Assembly (NCBI GenBank): GCA_050946935.1
Contig: JBMNVR010000012.1
Coordinates: 11,234 to 75,233, forward strand
DNA length: 64,000 bases
Direction of reading: 5' to 3'
Source: UQRS01 sp050946935
Lineage (GTDB): Bacteria > Bacillota > Clostridia > Oscillospirales > Acutalibacteraceae
Shown here: in pieces, positions 27,329-36,604 of the stretch
How the letters are laid out: each line of letters starts with the position of its first letter
Position numbering within the stretch: position 1 is the first letter of the stretch
Program-made: the position numbers and the translations under genes
The notes under the pieces: model-generated
What the model was told of the DNA's origin: nothing
What the model saw: the letters and a program-made list of their open reading frames with translations, nothing else
The model's database searches: none

Positions 27329-29782
27329 ATGCCCGATCAACAGGAAAACATAATCCGCCTTAGAAAACAGGCGATCAAAAGGGATTTTGCCCGTATGAAC
27401 CCGATGCAGATGCAGGCCGTAACCCAAATAAACGGCCCGGTGCTGATCCTTGCCGGGGCGGGCAGCGGAAAGACCACCGTGTTGGTCAACCGCATTGCCA
27501 ACATGGTCAAATACGGCGACGCCTATCTCTCGAAGGTGGGGGGCGCACTATCCGCCGCCGAGCTGGACGCGGCGCAGGCGTATCTCACTTCGCCTGATGG
27601 AACGCCGCCGGACGCGCTGCGGGTCTCCCCGGTCAAGCCGTGGAATATACTGGCCATCACCTTTACCAACAAAGCGGCCGGAGAGCTTTGCGAACGAATT
27701 GAAAAACAACTCGGCCCCGCCGCGCGGGATATCTGGGCCGGCACCTTCCACTCGACCTGTGCGAAAATGCTGCGCCGGTATGGCGACCGGCTGGGGTATA
27801 CCTCTCACTTCACCATCTATGACACCGACGACCAGAAGCGTGTGATGAAGGAGGTGTACCGGCAGCTCGGTCTTGACGACAAAACCCTCCCGGTGCGGAC
27901 TGTTCTCGGCGGGATCAGCCGGGCCAAGGATCAACTGATCTCTTCCTCCGAGCTGGGCGGCGCGACCGGAGATTTTCTGAACAAGCAGATTGCAAAGGCC
28001 TATGCCCTCTACCAGAAGCTTCTGATCGAGGCCGACGCCATGGATTTCGATGACCTGCTTTGGAACGCCGTCCGCCTGTTGCGGGAGAATCCGGATATTC
28101 TCGACTACTACAGTGAAAAATTCCGATACATCATGGTGGATGAGTATCAGGACACCAATCACGCCCAGTATGTTTTTGTAAAGCTGTTGGCCGGCAAGTA
28201 TCGCAATATATGCGTCGTCGGCGACGACGATCAGAGCATCTATCGTTTCCGCGGTGCGACGATTGAAAATATTCTGAATTTTGAGAAGGAGTACAGGGAA
28301 GCCGTCGTCATTCGGCTGGAGCAGAATTACCGTTCGACCGGCAATATCCTGAACGCCGCAAACGAGGTCATCAAGGGCAATACCGCCCGCAAAGGCAAAA
28401 CCCTCTGGACCGAGAATGGGGAGGGGGAGAAGATCCTGCTCTACACCGCGCCGGACGAGCAGTCGGAGGCGAAATTTATTGCCGAGACGATTCTGGACAA
28501 CCTCCGCAAAGGGGAGAAATTTGCTGATCACGCGATCCTCTATCGCACAAACGCCCAGTCCAACGCGCTGGAAAATGTGTTTGCCCGAAGTGGCATATCC
28601 TATAAGGTGATCGGCGGAACCCGGTTTTATGACCGGAAAGAAATCCGGGACGTCATGGCCTATTTGCAGGTTGTCAACAACCCGGCCGACGCGGTGCGTC
28701 TGCGCCGGATTATCAACGAGCCCAAGCGCGGTATCGGCGATACGACGGTCGCCGCTTTGGGAGAGATTGCCGAGGGCCTTGGCGTCACGATGCTGGAGGT
28801 GGCGGCCAACGCCGATGCCTATCCGGCTCTTTCCCGATCGGCCCAAAAGTTGCAGGCTTTCGCCGCTATGATCGCGGATATCCGTGCCTTTGCCGAAACG
28901 GCTACGCTGCATGAGACGCTGGAATTCACCCTCGACAAAAGCGGATACATGGCCGCGCTGCAGGCGGCGGTCGGCGGCAAGGATGAAAAGGCCGCTGATC
29001 GGATCGACAACGTGAATGAGTTGTCCTCCAACGTTTTGCTGTATGAGGAGGAAAACGATCAGCCTACCCTCAGCGGTTTTTTGGAGGAGGTCGCTCTGAT
29101 CAGCGACATCGACGCAATGGAGCAGAACGCCGATTACTGCGTGATGATGACCTTGCACTCGGCCAAGGGGCTGGAATTTGACAACGTTTTCATCACCGGC
29201 ATGGAGGAGGGGCTTTTCCCGGGCAATCAGTCGATCTATGGCGGGCCGGAGGAGATTGAAGAGGAGCGCCGTCTGGCCTATGTCGGCATCACTCGGGCCA
29301 AAAAGCGGCTGGTGCTGACCAACACGGCTGCCCGGATGCTCTATGGCTCGACCACCCGCAACCGTCCATCCCGTTTTCTCGGCGAGATTCCGGAGGGGCT
29401 GCTCGACCGCCGCGGCACCGCTTTTGTACAGGATTACGCCGGCGGCCGCTTCGGACAGGATGACACGTCGGCCTTTCGCAGGGGCGGCGGGAGCTTTTCC
29501 GATTTCGGCGTAAAGCCATCCGGCGGGCATCCGGGGGCGTCCGCGCCTTTCGGCGAGTCGGCGCGTCGCAGCCGCCGGGGAGGCGCCGCGCTGGCCGGGG
29601 AAGGGGACAAGCCTTCCTCCGCGCCGCCGATCGGAGCCAGAGTGCGGCACAAAGCCTTCGGAGAGGGCACGGTCGAAAGCATCACCCCAATGGGCAACGA
29701 CACCCTGATTGAAATCCGTTTTGACGCGGTGGGTACCAAAAAGCTGATGTCCAACTTTGCCAAGCTGGATATTATAGAGTGA
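27329..29782 (+). CDS. pcrA: UvrD/PcrA-type superfamily 1 DNA helicase
   Basis: An 817-residue ATP-dependent 3'-5' DNA helicase for repair and replication restart. The Walker A motif is GAGSGKTT, motif II is VDEYQDTN, motif III is GDDDQSIYRFRGA, and the motif V/VI region has LHSAKGLEF and VGITRAKKRL. The C-terminus ends with the Tudor-like RNA-polymerase-interaction module (GARVRHKAFGEGTV). Between motif I and motif Ia there is an extra segment of about 35 residues (from KYGDAYLSK to KPWNILAITFTN). ATG 27329 follows an ACAGGAG site. Confidence 0.95.
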   Translation: MPDQQENIIRLRKQAIKRDFARMNPMQMQAVTQINGPVLILAGAGSGKTTVLVNRIANMVKYGDAYLSKVGGALSAAELDAAQAYLTSPDGTPPDALRVSPVKPWNILAITFTNKAAGELCERIEKQLGPAARDIWAGTFHSTCAKMLRRYGDRLGYTSHFTIYDTDDQKRVMKEVYRQLGLDDKTLPVRTVLGGISRAKDQLISSSELGGATGDFLNKQIAKAYALYQKLLIEADAMDFDDLLWNAVRLLRENPDILDYYSEKFRYIMVDEYQDTNHAQYVFVKLLAGKYRNICVVGDDDQSIYRFRGATIENILNFEKEYREAVVIRLEQNYRSTGNILNAANEVIKGNTARKGKTLWTENGEGEKILLYTAPDEQSEAKFIAETILDNLRKGEKFADHAILYRTNAQSNALENVFARSGISYKVIGGTRFYDRKEIRDVMAYLQVVNNPADAVRLRRIINEPKRGIGDTTVAALGEIAEGLGVTMLEVAANADAYPALSRSAQKLQAFAAMIADIRAFAETATLHETLEFTLDKSGYMAALQAAVGGKDEKAADRIDNVNELSSNVLLYEEENDQPTLSGFLEEVALISDIDAMEQNADYCVMMTLHSAKGLEFDNVFITGMEEGLFPGNQSIYGGPEEIEEERRLAYVGITRAKKRLVLTNTAARMLYGSTTRNRPSRFLGEIPEGLLDRRGTAFVQDYAGGRFGQDDTSAFRRGGGSFSDFGVKPSGGHPGASAPFGESARRSRRGGAALAGEGDKPSSAPPIGARVRHKAFGEGTVESITPMGNDTLIEIRFDAVGTKKLMSNFAKLDIIE

Positions 29783-29830
29783 GGTCTGCCGATCAACCAT
29801 ATACAATTCTTTGGAAAGAAGGAATGTAAA

Positions 29831-30871
29831 ATGAAAAAAGCACTTGCCCTGGTTCTCTGTCTGATTCTTATCCTCGGCTGCTTTGCCGGCTGTCAGGGCG
29901 GCGGAAAAAACGAGGTCATCAATCTCCTGACCTATGAGGGATACATTCCCGACTCGGTCACGGCGGCCTTTACGGAGGAGACCGGGATCAAAATCAATCT
30001 CACCCCGATTTCTTCCAATGAAGAGCTGTACGAAAAGCTAAAAAGCTCGCCCGATCTGTATGACCTGGTGATCGCCAGCGACTATATGCTCGATACCATG
30101 ATTGCAGAGGACATGCTGCTGGCGCTCGACAAATCCAAGCTGGAGAATTTTGAAAATCTGAATTCCGAATATCAAGGGCAGTATTATGATCCGGGCGATG
30201 AATACACCATTCCTTATGCTGCCGGACGGCCGCTGATCGTCTACGATCCGGAGAAGGTCTCGAAGGACATCACCTCCTACGCCGATCTGTGGGACGCGTC
30301 GCTGGCCGATTCGCTGGTCATGATTGACGATATGCGGGTCGTCGCCGGCATCACTCTGCTCTCCATGGGCTACGGGATGAATGAGACCGACCCGGAGGTT
30401 CTTTCGTCTGCGCTGGATAAGTTAAAGGCGCTCAAGCCTAATGTGAAGGTGTTCACCTCCAACTATCCGGAGCAGTCTCTGGTCAGCGGCGACGCCTCGG
30501 TTGGATTTATGTTCAGCGCCTCGGCCGCGCTGCTTTCCGACAGCGGCAGGAATTTCAAAATTGTCTATCCGTCTGAGGGGCTGGGCTTCGGCATTGATTG
30601 TCTCGCCATGTCGAGTCAGGCGCCCAATGCCGACAACACCTACCGGCTGCTGGATTACCTCTTGCGGCCGGAGGTCGGTGCCGATGTCAGTGAGCAGATT
30701 CTCTATCTCTGCTGTAACAAGGCGGCTGAAAGCCATCTGTCGGACACGTACAAGAGCAATCCGGCCCTCTTTATTTCGGAAGATTTCAAGGACGCCGGCT
30801 TCATTCTCTCATTGGATGAGGCGGCCAACAAGCTGTATTCCGACAACTGGACCCTCTTTAAGAATAGCTGA
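29831..30871 (+). CDS. PotD-like substrate-binding lipoprotein
   Basis: A lipoprotein of 346 residues with lipobox FAGC (Cys21). The mature part begins INLLTYEGYIPDSVT and has the two-lobed fold of polyamine-binding PotD/PotF proteins, including the IPYAAGRPLIVYDPEKV and DDMRVVAGITLLSMGYGMNE stretches. GGAATG is near the start codon. Its stop overlaps the start of a ZnuC-like ATPase (TGATG), so it is translated together with an ABC system of a different class. It might be a real mixed transporter or a binding protein now serving a new ligand. No potABC genes are nearby. Confidence 0.85.
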   Translation: MKKALALVLCLILILGCFAGCQGGGKNEVINLLTYEGYIPDSVTAAFTEETGIKINLTPISSNEELYEKLKSSPDLYDLVIASDYMLDTMIAEDMLLALDKSKLENFENLNSEYQGQYYDPGDEYTIPYAAGRPLIVYDPEKVSKDITSYADLWDASLADSLVMIDDMRVVAGITLLSMGYGMNETDPEVLSSALDKLKALKPNVKVFTSNYPEQSLVSGDASVGFMFSASAALLSDSGRNFKIVYPSEGLGFGIDCLAMSSQAPNADNTYRLLDYLLRPEVGADVSEQILYLCCNKAAESHLSDTYKSNPALFISEDFKDAGFILSLDEAANKLYSDNWTLFKNS

Positions 30872-31620
30872 TGACACAGATACACGAATGCGGGCTGCGC
30901 TGCGTCTCGCTTGAAAAGGTCAGCGTGAAAAAGGGCCGCCGTACCCTGATCCGAGACGTCAGTCTCGAACTGCACTGCGGAGAGATTACAGCGGTCATCG
31001 GGGCCAACGGCGCGGGCAAGACCACCCTGATCCGAGCCATCCTCGGGGACATCGGGCATACCGGCAGGGTTTGCTTCAACGATCACAATGGCAATGAGGT
31101 CGGCGGGATCAAAATCGGCTATGTTCCCCAGCAACTGCATTTTGACCTCTCCTCTCCGGTGAGTGTGACCGACCTGTTTGCCTCTACGAGCGGCCGCCGT
31201 CCGGTTTTTTTCGGCGCAGGGAAAGCGCGCCGGGAACGCACGGTTGCCGCTCTGCGTTCCGCCGGATGCGAGAAGTTGGCAAATCGCCGGCTGGGGGAGC
31301 TGTCGGGCGGCGAATTACAGCGGATTCTGCTGGCGCTGGCGTTGGATCCGGTGCCCGATCTGCTGATTCTGGATGAGCCGGTCTCCGGCGTCGATGCCGG
31401 CGGGCTGGAGCAGTTCTATGACACGGTGTCTGGTCTGCGTCACAATTATCATATGGCGATTATCCTGATCTCCCATGACCTGCCGTTGGTCGAATGCTAC
31501 GCCGACCGGGTCGTTCTCATGGGGGGAGAGGTGCTGGCCTACGGCCCGCCGGAGGAGGTCTACGCCACCGAGGCATTCCGAAAAATCTTCGGCGGCCGGA
31601 TGATCCGGGACGGGAGGTGA
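30871..31620 (+). CDS. Metal-type ABC transporter ATPase (ZnuC-like)
   Basis: A 249-residue ABC ATPase. The Walker A motif is GANGAGKTT, the Q-loop is near YVPQQLHF, the signature is LSGGELQR, and Walker B is LLILDEPVSGVD; the switch His is in LISHDLP. It resembles the Zn/Mn (ZnuC/MntB) class rather than the polyamine (PotA) class, as it lacks the long C-terminal TOBE domain. It overlaps the PotD-like gene by one base and is followed 6 bases later by the permease. Confidence 0.87.
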   Translation: MTQIHECGLRCVSLEKVSVKKGRRTLIRDVSLELHCGEITAVIGANGAGKTTLIRAILGDIGHTGRVCFNDHNGNEVGGIKIGYVPQQLHFDLSSPVSVTDLFASTSGRRPVFFGAGKARRERTVAALRSAGCEKLANRRLGELSGGELQRILLALALDPVPDLLILDEPVSGVDAGGLEQFYDTVSGLRHNYHMAIILISHDLPLVECYADRVVLMGGEVLAYGPPEEVYATEAFRKIFGGRMIRDGR

Positions 31621-31626
31621 CTGCGT

Positions 31627-32466
31627 ATGGAGATGCTTTACGGACTGCTTGACCGTCTGCCGTTTGAATTTTTACAGAACACCTTTATGAAAAATGCCCT
31701 GCTGGCCGTTTTGTGCAGCACTATTCTTTTCGGATTGATCGGCACGCTGGCGGTGGATAATCGGATGGCCTTCTTTTCCGACGCACTGGGGCACTCGGCC
31801 ATGACCGGCATTGCGCTCGGTGTCCTTTTCGGCGCCGGGAACGAGACGGTCTGTCTGCTTGCCTTCGGAATCCTGATGGCGCTGCTCATCACCAAGCTGA
31901 ACGCAGGATCGGCTGCCTCGACCGACACGGTGATCAGCGTCTTTTCTTCGACCGCGCTGGCGCTGGGGCTTCTGCTGATTTCCAAAAACCGCAGCGCGGC
32001 ACAGTATTCCGCCTATCTGGTCGGGGACATCCTCTCGGTCACGGGGCAGGAGGTAGTTCTGCTTTTCGTCGCGCTGGTGGTGGTGCTGGTCGTCTGGTGC
32101 TTGGTTTATAACAAGCTGCTGCTGATTTCGGTCAACCGATCCCTCGCCGCGTCGAGAGGGGTGCGGGTCGGTTTTTATGAAAACCTGTTTTCCATTATGA
32201 TCGCGGTAGTCGTGATGCTGTCGATCAAGTGGGTCGGGATTTTGCTGATTAACTCGTTGCTGATTCTGCCGGCCGCCGCCGCCCGAAACATCGCCCGGAG
32301 CGTTCGGCAGTATCATTTGCTTTCAGTGCTGTTCGGCGTTGTGTCGGGCGTGGGAGGACTGGCCGCCTCCTGGTATATCGGCGCATCGTCAGGCGCGACC
32401 ATCGTTATGATTGCGGCGGCGCTGTTCTTTCTCTCCTACGCCGCGCGGAGGCTGTTCGGGAGATAG
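31627..32466 (+). CDS. Metal-type ABC transporter permease (ZnuB-like)
   Basis: A 279-residue permease with about eight membrane helices of the ABC-3 family. It has the DALGHSAMTGIALG segment near residue 55, and the KWVGILLINSLLILPAAAAR block near 200. Known relatives import zinc, manganese or iron. GGGAGGTGA at the end of the ATPase gene serves as its ribosome binding site. A terminator lies 30 bases downstream. No ZnuA-type binding protein is present. Confidence 0.88.
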   Translation: MEMLYGLLDRLPFEFLQNTFMKNALLAVLCSTILFGLIGTLAVDNRMAFFSDALGHSAMTGIALGVLFGAGNETVCLLAFGILMALLITKLNAGSAASTDTVISVFSSTALALGLLLISKNRSAAQYSAYLVGDILSVTGQEVVLLFVALVVVLVVWCLVYNKLLLISVNRSLAASRGVRVGFYENLFSIMIAVVVMLSIKWVGILLINSLLILPAAAARNIARSVRQYHLLSVLFGVVSGVGGLAASWYIGASSGATIVMIAAALFFLSYAARRLFGR

Positions 32467-32495
32467 GCGGCCTTCTGGCGGTTTTGCTCAAAATG

Positions 32496-32547
32496 AAAAA
32501 GATCCTGCCTTTTTGACCGCTGTACGGTCGTTCGGCGGGATCTTTTT
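32496..32547 (+). terminator. Terminator of the PotD-ZnuCB-like operon
   Basis: AAAAAGATCC (32496-32505) pairs with GGATCTTTTT (32538-32547), extended inward by GCC/GGC; the T run follows. Confidence 0.85.
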
Positions 32548-32614
32548 ATTGTGGATATAAAAGGCGCCGGCGGGAGATGGGCCTTCTTCTTGCTCTGGGC
32601 GCTGTGGAGATCCG

Positions 32615-33163
32615 TTAACAAACGCAGAACTGTTGTATGATACCGTTTGACATATAATCGGCCATTTTCAGCGCCTCGTCCTCAATGCATTCGAAGATGC
32701 GTATGTCCTCGGTGTATTTTCCGCTCAGGCGCAAAACCGCCTCTTTTTCGGTCATGGACAGATGACTGTATAGCATATCCCGCCAGTTTTCCAGATTCCA
32801 GCAGGGGTTGATCCCGGCCAGAAATTGCGCGATTTTCTCAGCATTTGCGTACCATGCCTTGCGCGCATCTTCCGCTTTTTGGGTCTGCTGCGCCTTTGCG
32901 GCGTTGACCAGGTCGGCCGCAATCAGCAGGTGCTGTGTGAAAAGCTCTTTAAAACAAGCGGAAGCCTTTACTCCGTAAAAAGGTGTAAGTGACGCGGCAA
33001 AATCCGCCGGGTTGCGAAGCAAGCGGTTGGTAACCGGCTCCAGATCTCCCAAATCGGCCGCTGTGCTGATAATAAAAAAGCGCGTCCAGTATACATGCTG
33101 TTCCCACAGCCTGCGGAATTGATTCATCAGGCAGACCTGACGCGGGGTGTATGCATCACGCAT
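32615..33163 (-). CDS. Helical cytoplasmic protein of unknown function
   Basis: 182 residues from ATG 33163, which has a perfect TTAGGAGGAAG site 7-10 bases upstream. The protein is predicted largely helical, with several conserved-looking Trp, His and Tyr residues (QHVYWTRFF, FTQHLLIAADLV). It resembles a group of Clostridia proteins sometimes mislabelled acetylglutamate kinase, but it has no kinase motif. Function unknown. Confidence 0.7.
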   Translation of the reverse strand: MRDAYTPRQVCLMNQFRRLWEQHVYWTRFFIISTAADLGDLEPVTNRLLRNPADFAASLTPFYGVKASACFKELFTQHLLIAADLVNAAKAQQTQKAEDARKAWYANAEKIAQFLAGINPCWNLENWRDMLYSHLSMTEKEAVLRLSGKYTEDIRIFECIEDEALKMADYMSNGIIQQFCVC

Positions 33164-33620
33164 GATCTTCCTCCTAATCAAAAATATATAGGTATTTAAA
33201 CCAATATATGATAAAACTGAAAATAAGGTGCAGATGTATTTCTGCACTTTTTACTTGGATGCAAAAATTTTTGTTTGCACAAATCTTGGTCAAATGCTTT
33301 GCCGGGGTGTTCGATCTTGCCAAGGTAGGGGCTTAATTCATCCACAATAGACATCGTGCGTATGAGGATTAATGTACGAACAGAAAAAAGCTTTCGAGGC
33401 CGGCTTGTAACACCTTGAACCTGTGCAGAAACTTTTCCGTTGCTCCGCCGTTGCTACGGACGGAAGGATTCAAATAATATTTCCCATAATAGCAGACCCG
33501 CCGGAAAACCTCAAAAATCAAGGTTTTCCAGCGGGTTTTGTTGGTCCGAGTGTAATTAAAGGATCTGGCAGAATCCAGCAATACCAATGGTTTGCAGACA
33601 ACAAACACGGTGCTTTTATC
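33164..33620. other. Intergenic region with a long hairpin
   Basis: AT-rich DNA without a coding frame. CCCGCCGGAAAACCT (33497-33511) pairs with AGGTTTTCCAGCGGG (33521-33535) with one mismatch and is followed by TTTTGTT on the plus strand. It may end transcription of the minus-strand DUF4417 pair or be a remnant of a mobile element. Confidence 0.5.
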
Positions 33621-34070
33621 TTAAATCGTACGATCGATCACAGTAACCTGAGTGATAACATCGCGCAAACGGTCAGAGCCTACCATATAGTCCAGAACTT
33701 CATCAGCTGTATCACATAGTTTTTCCGTTTCCTGACGGTAGCTCAAAGAAATTGCAATTTTATCCTTACGATGTGTAATATTATATGTCGAACCATTCCA
33801 TGTAAACTCTACCTCACCATGCCATCTCATGCAAGTTTTAAAGTCACTTATGGTAATAAACCGATTCTGCTCATAAGTATTTGCGGGTACAATCGTATTT
33901 TTCATATAGAACATTCCCCTAAGCTGTTTGAAATCAGGTGCCCCATCGGGATAATTGAGAGCAGGCTGCGGATCAGGGAATCCTGCCGGATTATCCCATC
34001 GTATCGGGTGGTCATGCGGATTAGTATGTGCCCATGGCTGTTTATGGTCTGTATAATGCCGCTCTACCAT
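33621..34070 (-). CDS. Unknown protein coupled to DUF4417 gene
   Basis: 149 residues, no family recognised; the N-terminal third is rich in His, Pro and Asp (HTNPHDHPIRWDNP). The start overlaps the stop of the DUF4417 gene (ATGGTAG), a tight coupling. Base composition is more AT-rich than the housekeeping genes around it. Such pairs are found on mobile elements; a role as a partner or antitoxin of the DUF4417 protein is only a guess. Confidence 0.6.
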   Translation of the reverse strand: MVERHYTDHKQPWAHTNPHDHPIRWDNPAGFPDPQPALNYPDGAPDFKQLRGMFYMKNTIVPANTYEQNRFITISDFKTCMRWHGEVEFTWNGSTYNITHRKDKIAISLSYRQETEKLCDTADEVLDYMVGSDRLRDVITQVTVIDRTI

Positions 34071-34990
34071 TGCGCGCGCCCATCTTCTCCAATCTTCGTT
34101 TCAACGCGATATCCGTTCTTGTATGTTGTCTTAATCTCGCCTGGTTTCCCTAAGAAACGTTGATCTTCTGGCTTTTTAGGACTTGGTTTCCATTTTCCGC
34201 CATAAGCGCTTCCGCCACCTTTTCCAATTAAGTATGGCGCTATTGTATCATAATTACCGCTCGTTACGCCACCTATTTTAAAGGCTTCCAGATCTTCTCG
34301 ACGGGAACTACGCTCATAGCTCATGTATCGCCAGGAACTGCACTCATAATCCACATACACGATGTCTCCCTGCATCTCAGGGAAAGGGGTGTTGTAGCAG
34401 ATGATTTTCTCCGGCTCAATACGCCGCAGCATTTCGTTATAGCCCGCTAAGAACCATGCTTTTTGATCTTTACGGTTATTGTGTTCTGATGCCATATAGG
34501 TAGAGACAGCGACCACGCTGCCTTTTTCGATTCCCTCAAAGCAGAAATCGAATGTAGATTCATCGCCCCAGTTTACCGTTGGAATGACGCGGATGCCTTT
34601 GGAGGCCCAATAAGCGCCGCACCAGCGATTGCGAAATACATTGTAAAGCTGCATGACCGGTGCCATTTCCAGATACATGCTGAAATCAGGGGACAGCGAC
34701 GCACGATAACGGGACAGTTTCTCGATGTCATTGTCTGAATTTTTCCACACCCGCTCAAAACGGTAATCGTAAAGGAAGAAGTGCACCATTCGGTCAAGGT
34801 GGTTTTGGTCCTCCAAGTGGGTCTTGTCAAAACCAATCAGCAGGAGATCGTCAAAGTCACCCGGCTGCTCCTGAAATTTTGGAATGATGGGAATTTGAAG
34901 TTTCCCCTTTCCGGGGAATTGATTGCGAAGCAGGGATTGACTGGTGCGGTAATTGTAGTTTTCTTCTGTAACAATCGCTCTCCTATTCAT
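34064..34990 (-). CDS. DUF4417-like protein
   Basis: 308 residues from ATG 34990 (an in-frame GTG 35002 is an alternative start). The pattern FDDLLLIGFDK, NRWCGAYWASKGIRVIPTVNWGD and VSTYMA matches what I know of DUF4417, a family common in phages, plasmids and conjugative elements. The C-terminus carries a glycine-rich stretch (GKGGGSAYGGKWKPS). It lies about 90 bases from the tRNA-Pro gene, a favoured insertion site. Confidence 0.7.
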   Translation of the reverse strand: MNRRAIVTEENYNYRTSQSLLRNQFPGKGKLQIPIIPKFQEQPGDFDDLLLIGFDKTHLEDQNHLDRMVHFFLYDYRFERVWKNSDNDIEKLSRYRASLSPDFSMYLEMAPVMQLYNVFRNRWCGAYWASKGIRVIPTVNWGDESTFDFCFEGIEKGSVVAVSTYMASEHNNRKDQKAWFLAGYNEMLRRIEPEKIICYNTPFPEMQGDIVYVDYECSSWRYMSYERSSRREDLEAFKIGGVTSGNYDTIAPYLIGKGGGSAYGGKWKPSPKKPEDQRFLGKPGEIKTTYKNGYRVETKIGEDGRAQW

Positions 34991-35045
34991 AGTAAGGAAC
35001 ACGTCCTTCTAACGGTAGGAGACAAATAACAAAAATTTATAAAGT

Positions 35046-35082
35046 GAAAATAAAAAGGGTAGACCCTATAAGGATCTACCCT
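35046..35082 (-). terminator. Terminator of the tRNA-Pro gene
   Basis: On the minus strand AAGGGTAGA pairs with TCTACCCTT, followed by TTTTTATTTT, directly after the CCA end. Confidence 0.9.
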
Positions 35083-35159
35083 TGGTCCGAGTGACTGGAG
35101 TCGAACCAGCGGCCTCTTGAACCCCATTCAAGCGCTCTACCAAACTGAGCCACACCCGG
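35083..35159 (-). tRNA. tRNA-Pro(GGG)
   Basis: A 77-base cloverleaf on the minus strand: acceptor CCGGGTG with CACTCGG, D arm GCTC/GAGC, anticodon stem CTTGA/TCAAG around loop ATGGGGT (anticodon GGG), T arm GCTGG/CCAGT with TTCGACT, discriminator A and encoded CCA. Confidence 0.93.
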
Positions 35160-35553
35160 ATTTGCATGATTCTGTTTATGCCGAAAAGTTAAAAATCCTT
35201 ATTTCAGCAAACAAAATTATAGCATAACCTTTTTTAAATTTCAAGACCTTTTTCTCAATTCCCATAAAAATCACGGGTTTGGGTAAAGACGCTTGCTCTC
35301 GCGGTGAGATCTGCCGCTTCAGGGCGAGAGAAGACGCATATGTGCAGCCTTTTCTTCGGGAAAGAAACCGGCAAAATTCTCCGGCCAAAAAATTTTCAGG
35401 AAAGGATTGACAAAATTCGGTTCATGGCATATAATCATATTAAACAAGTAGGAAAGGTAGGCAAATATGATGCTCTGTATAAGACGATGTTGCCGCACGG
35501 TCCAAGTGTGAATCCGGGAAAATAAACGATAAACAACGAAGGAGTGTTCAGAT
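35160..35553 (+). other. Intergenic region with the cysK promoter and leader
   Basis: No gene is called here. The open frame at 35304-35525 spans the promoter itself and lacks a ribosome binding site. The leader downstream of the promoter is about 110 bases, without a recognised riboswitch. Confidence 0.6.
35407..35435 (+). promoter_or_regulatory. Full-consensus sigma-A promoter of cysK
   Basis: TTGACA (35407-35412), 17 bases, TATAAT (35430-35435); both boxes match the consensus exactly. Confidence 0.88.
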
Positions 35554-36483
35554 ATGAAAGTATATACATCCATGACCGATCTTGTGGGACGCACCCCGCT
35601 TTTGGAGCTGACTCGCTTTGAACGGGAAAATCACCTCGACGCCACGCTGTTGGCCAAGTTGGAATATTTTAACCCGGCCGGCTCGGTCAAGGACCGGATC
35701 GCCAAGGCCATGATCGACCAGGCAGAGGCCGACGGCAGGCTGAAACCGGGAGCAACGCTGATCGAGCCGACCTCCGGCAACACGGGCATCGGGCTTGCGG
35801 CCGTCGCGGCGGCAAGGGGGTACCGCCTGATCATCACCATGCCGGAGACTATGTCGGTCGAACGCCGCAATTTGATGAAGGCCTACGGTGCCGAGCTGGT
35901 TCTGACCGACGGCGCCAAGGGCATGAAGGGCGCCATCGCCAAAGCAGAGGAACTGGCCGGGAGCATTCCTGGCGCCTTCATTCCGGGGCAGTTTGTCAAC
36001 CCGGCCAATCCCGAGGCGCACAAAAGAACCACCGGCCCGGAGATTTGGGAGGACACCGACGGTCGGGTGGACATTTTTGTTGCAGGTGTCGGCACCGGCG
36101 GCACGATCAGCGGCGTAGGTGCATATCTGAAGGCACAGAACCCAGAGATCAGGGTTGTCGCGGTAGAACCGGCCGGCTCGCCCGTGCTTTCGACCGGCGT
36201 GGCCGGTGCGCACAAGATCCAGGGGATCGGCGCGGGCTTTGTGCCCGACACGCTGGACACCGGGATTTATGACGAAATCCTCACGGTGGAGAACGAGGAC
36301 GCCTTCGCTGCCGGTCGCGCCATCGCCCGGATGGAGGGAGTGCTGGTTGGCATCTCCTCCGGTGCGGCGGTTTGGGCGGCGGCGCAGCTTGCCTCCCGGC
36401 CGGAGAATAAGGGAAAGACCATTGTTGTGCTGCTTCCCGATACGGGGGACCGTTATCTTTCCACCCCGATGTTTGCGGAATAA
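35554..36483 (+). CDS. cysK: Cysteine synthase (O-acetylserine sulfhydrylase)
   Basis: A 309-residue PLP enzyme that makes cysteine from O-acetylserine and sulfide. The PLP lysine lies in NPAGSVKDRI, the substrate loop is TSGNTGIGLA, and the phosphate loop is GTGGTISG. Length fits CysK. GAAGGAG precedes the ATG. It has its own consensus promoter and a terminator, so it is monocistronic; no serine acetyltransferase gene is adjacent. Confidence 0.95.
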   Translation: MKVYTSMTDLVGRTPLLELTRFERENHLDATLLAKLEYFNPAGSVKDRIAKAMIDQAEADGRLKPGATLIEPTSGNTGIGLAAVAAARGYRLIITMPETMSVERRNLMKAYGAELVLTDGAKGMKGAIAKAEELAGSIPGAFIPGQFVNPANPEAHKRTTGPEIWEDTDGRVDIFVAGVGTGGTISGVGAYLKAQNPEIRVVAVEPAGSPVLSTGVAGAHKIQGIGAGFVPDTLDTGIYDEILTVENEDAFAAGRAIARMEGVLVGISSGAAVWAAAQLASRPENKGKTIVVLLPDTGDRYLSTPMFAE

Positions 36484-36509
36484 GTGAAGGAAAGCCAAAA
36501 CCGTTCTTT

Positions 36510-36546
36510 CATCCCGGCCGGTGCGCGTATTGGCCGGGATGTTTTT
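36510..36546 (+). terminator. Terminator of cysK
   Basis: CATCCCGGCC (36510-36519) pairs with GGCCGGGATG (36532-36541), then TTTTT. Confidence 0.88.
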
Positions 36547-36604
36547 GTAAACAGGCGGGCAAACGGCCGCCTTTCGAAAATATAAAGTGATGAGGGAGAA
36601 AATC

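Noticed and set aside
27548..29806. Long antisense open frame (752 codons) opposite pcrA
   Set aside because: pcrA is certain on the other strand. The frame is a by-product of GC-rich codon use.
33240..35160. Defined attachment sites of an integrated element at tRNA-Pro
   Set aside because: I found no second copy of the tRNA 3' end in the neighbourhood, so only the composition and gene types suggest an island.
35304..35525. Frame of 73 codons before cysK
   Set aside because: It contains the consensus promoter TTGACA-N17-TATAAT and has no ribosome binding site.
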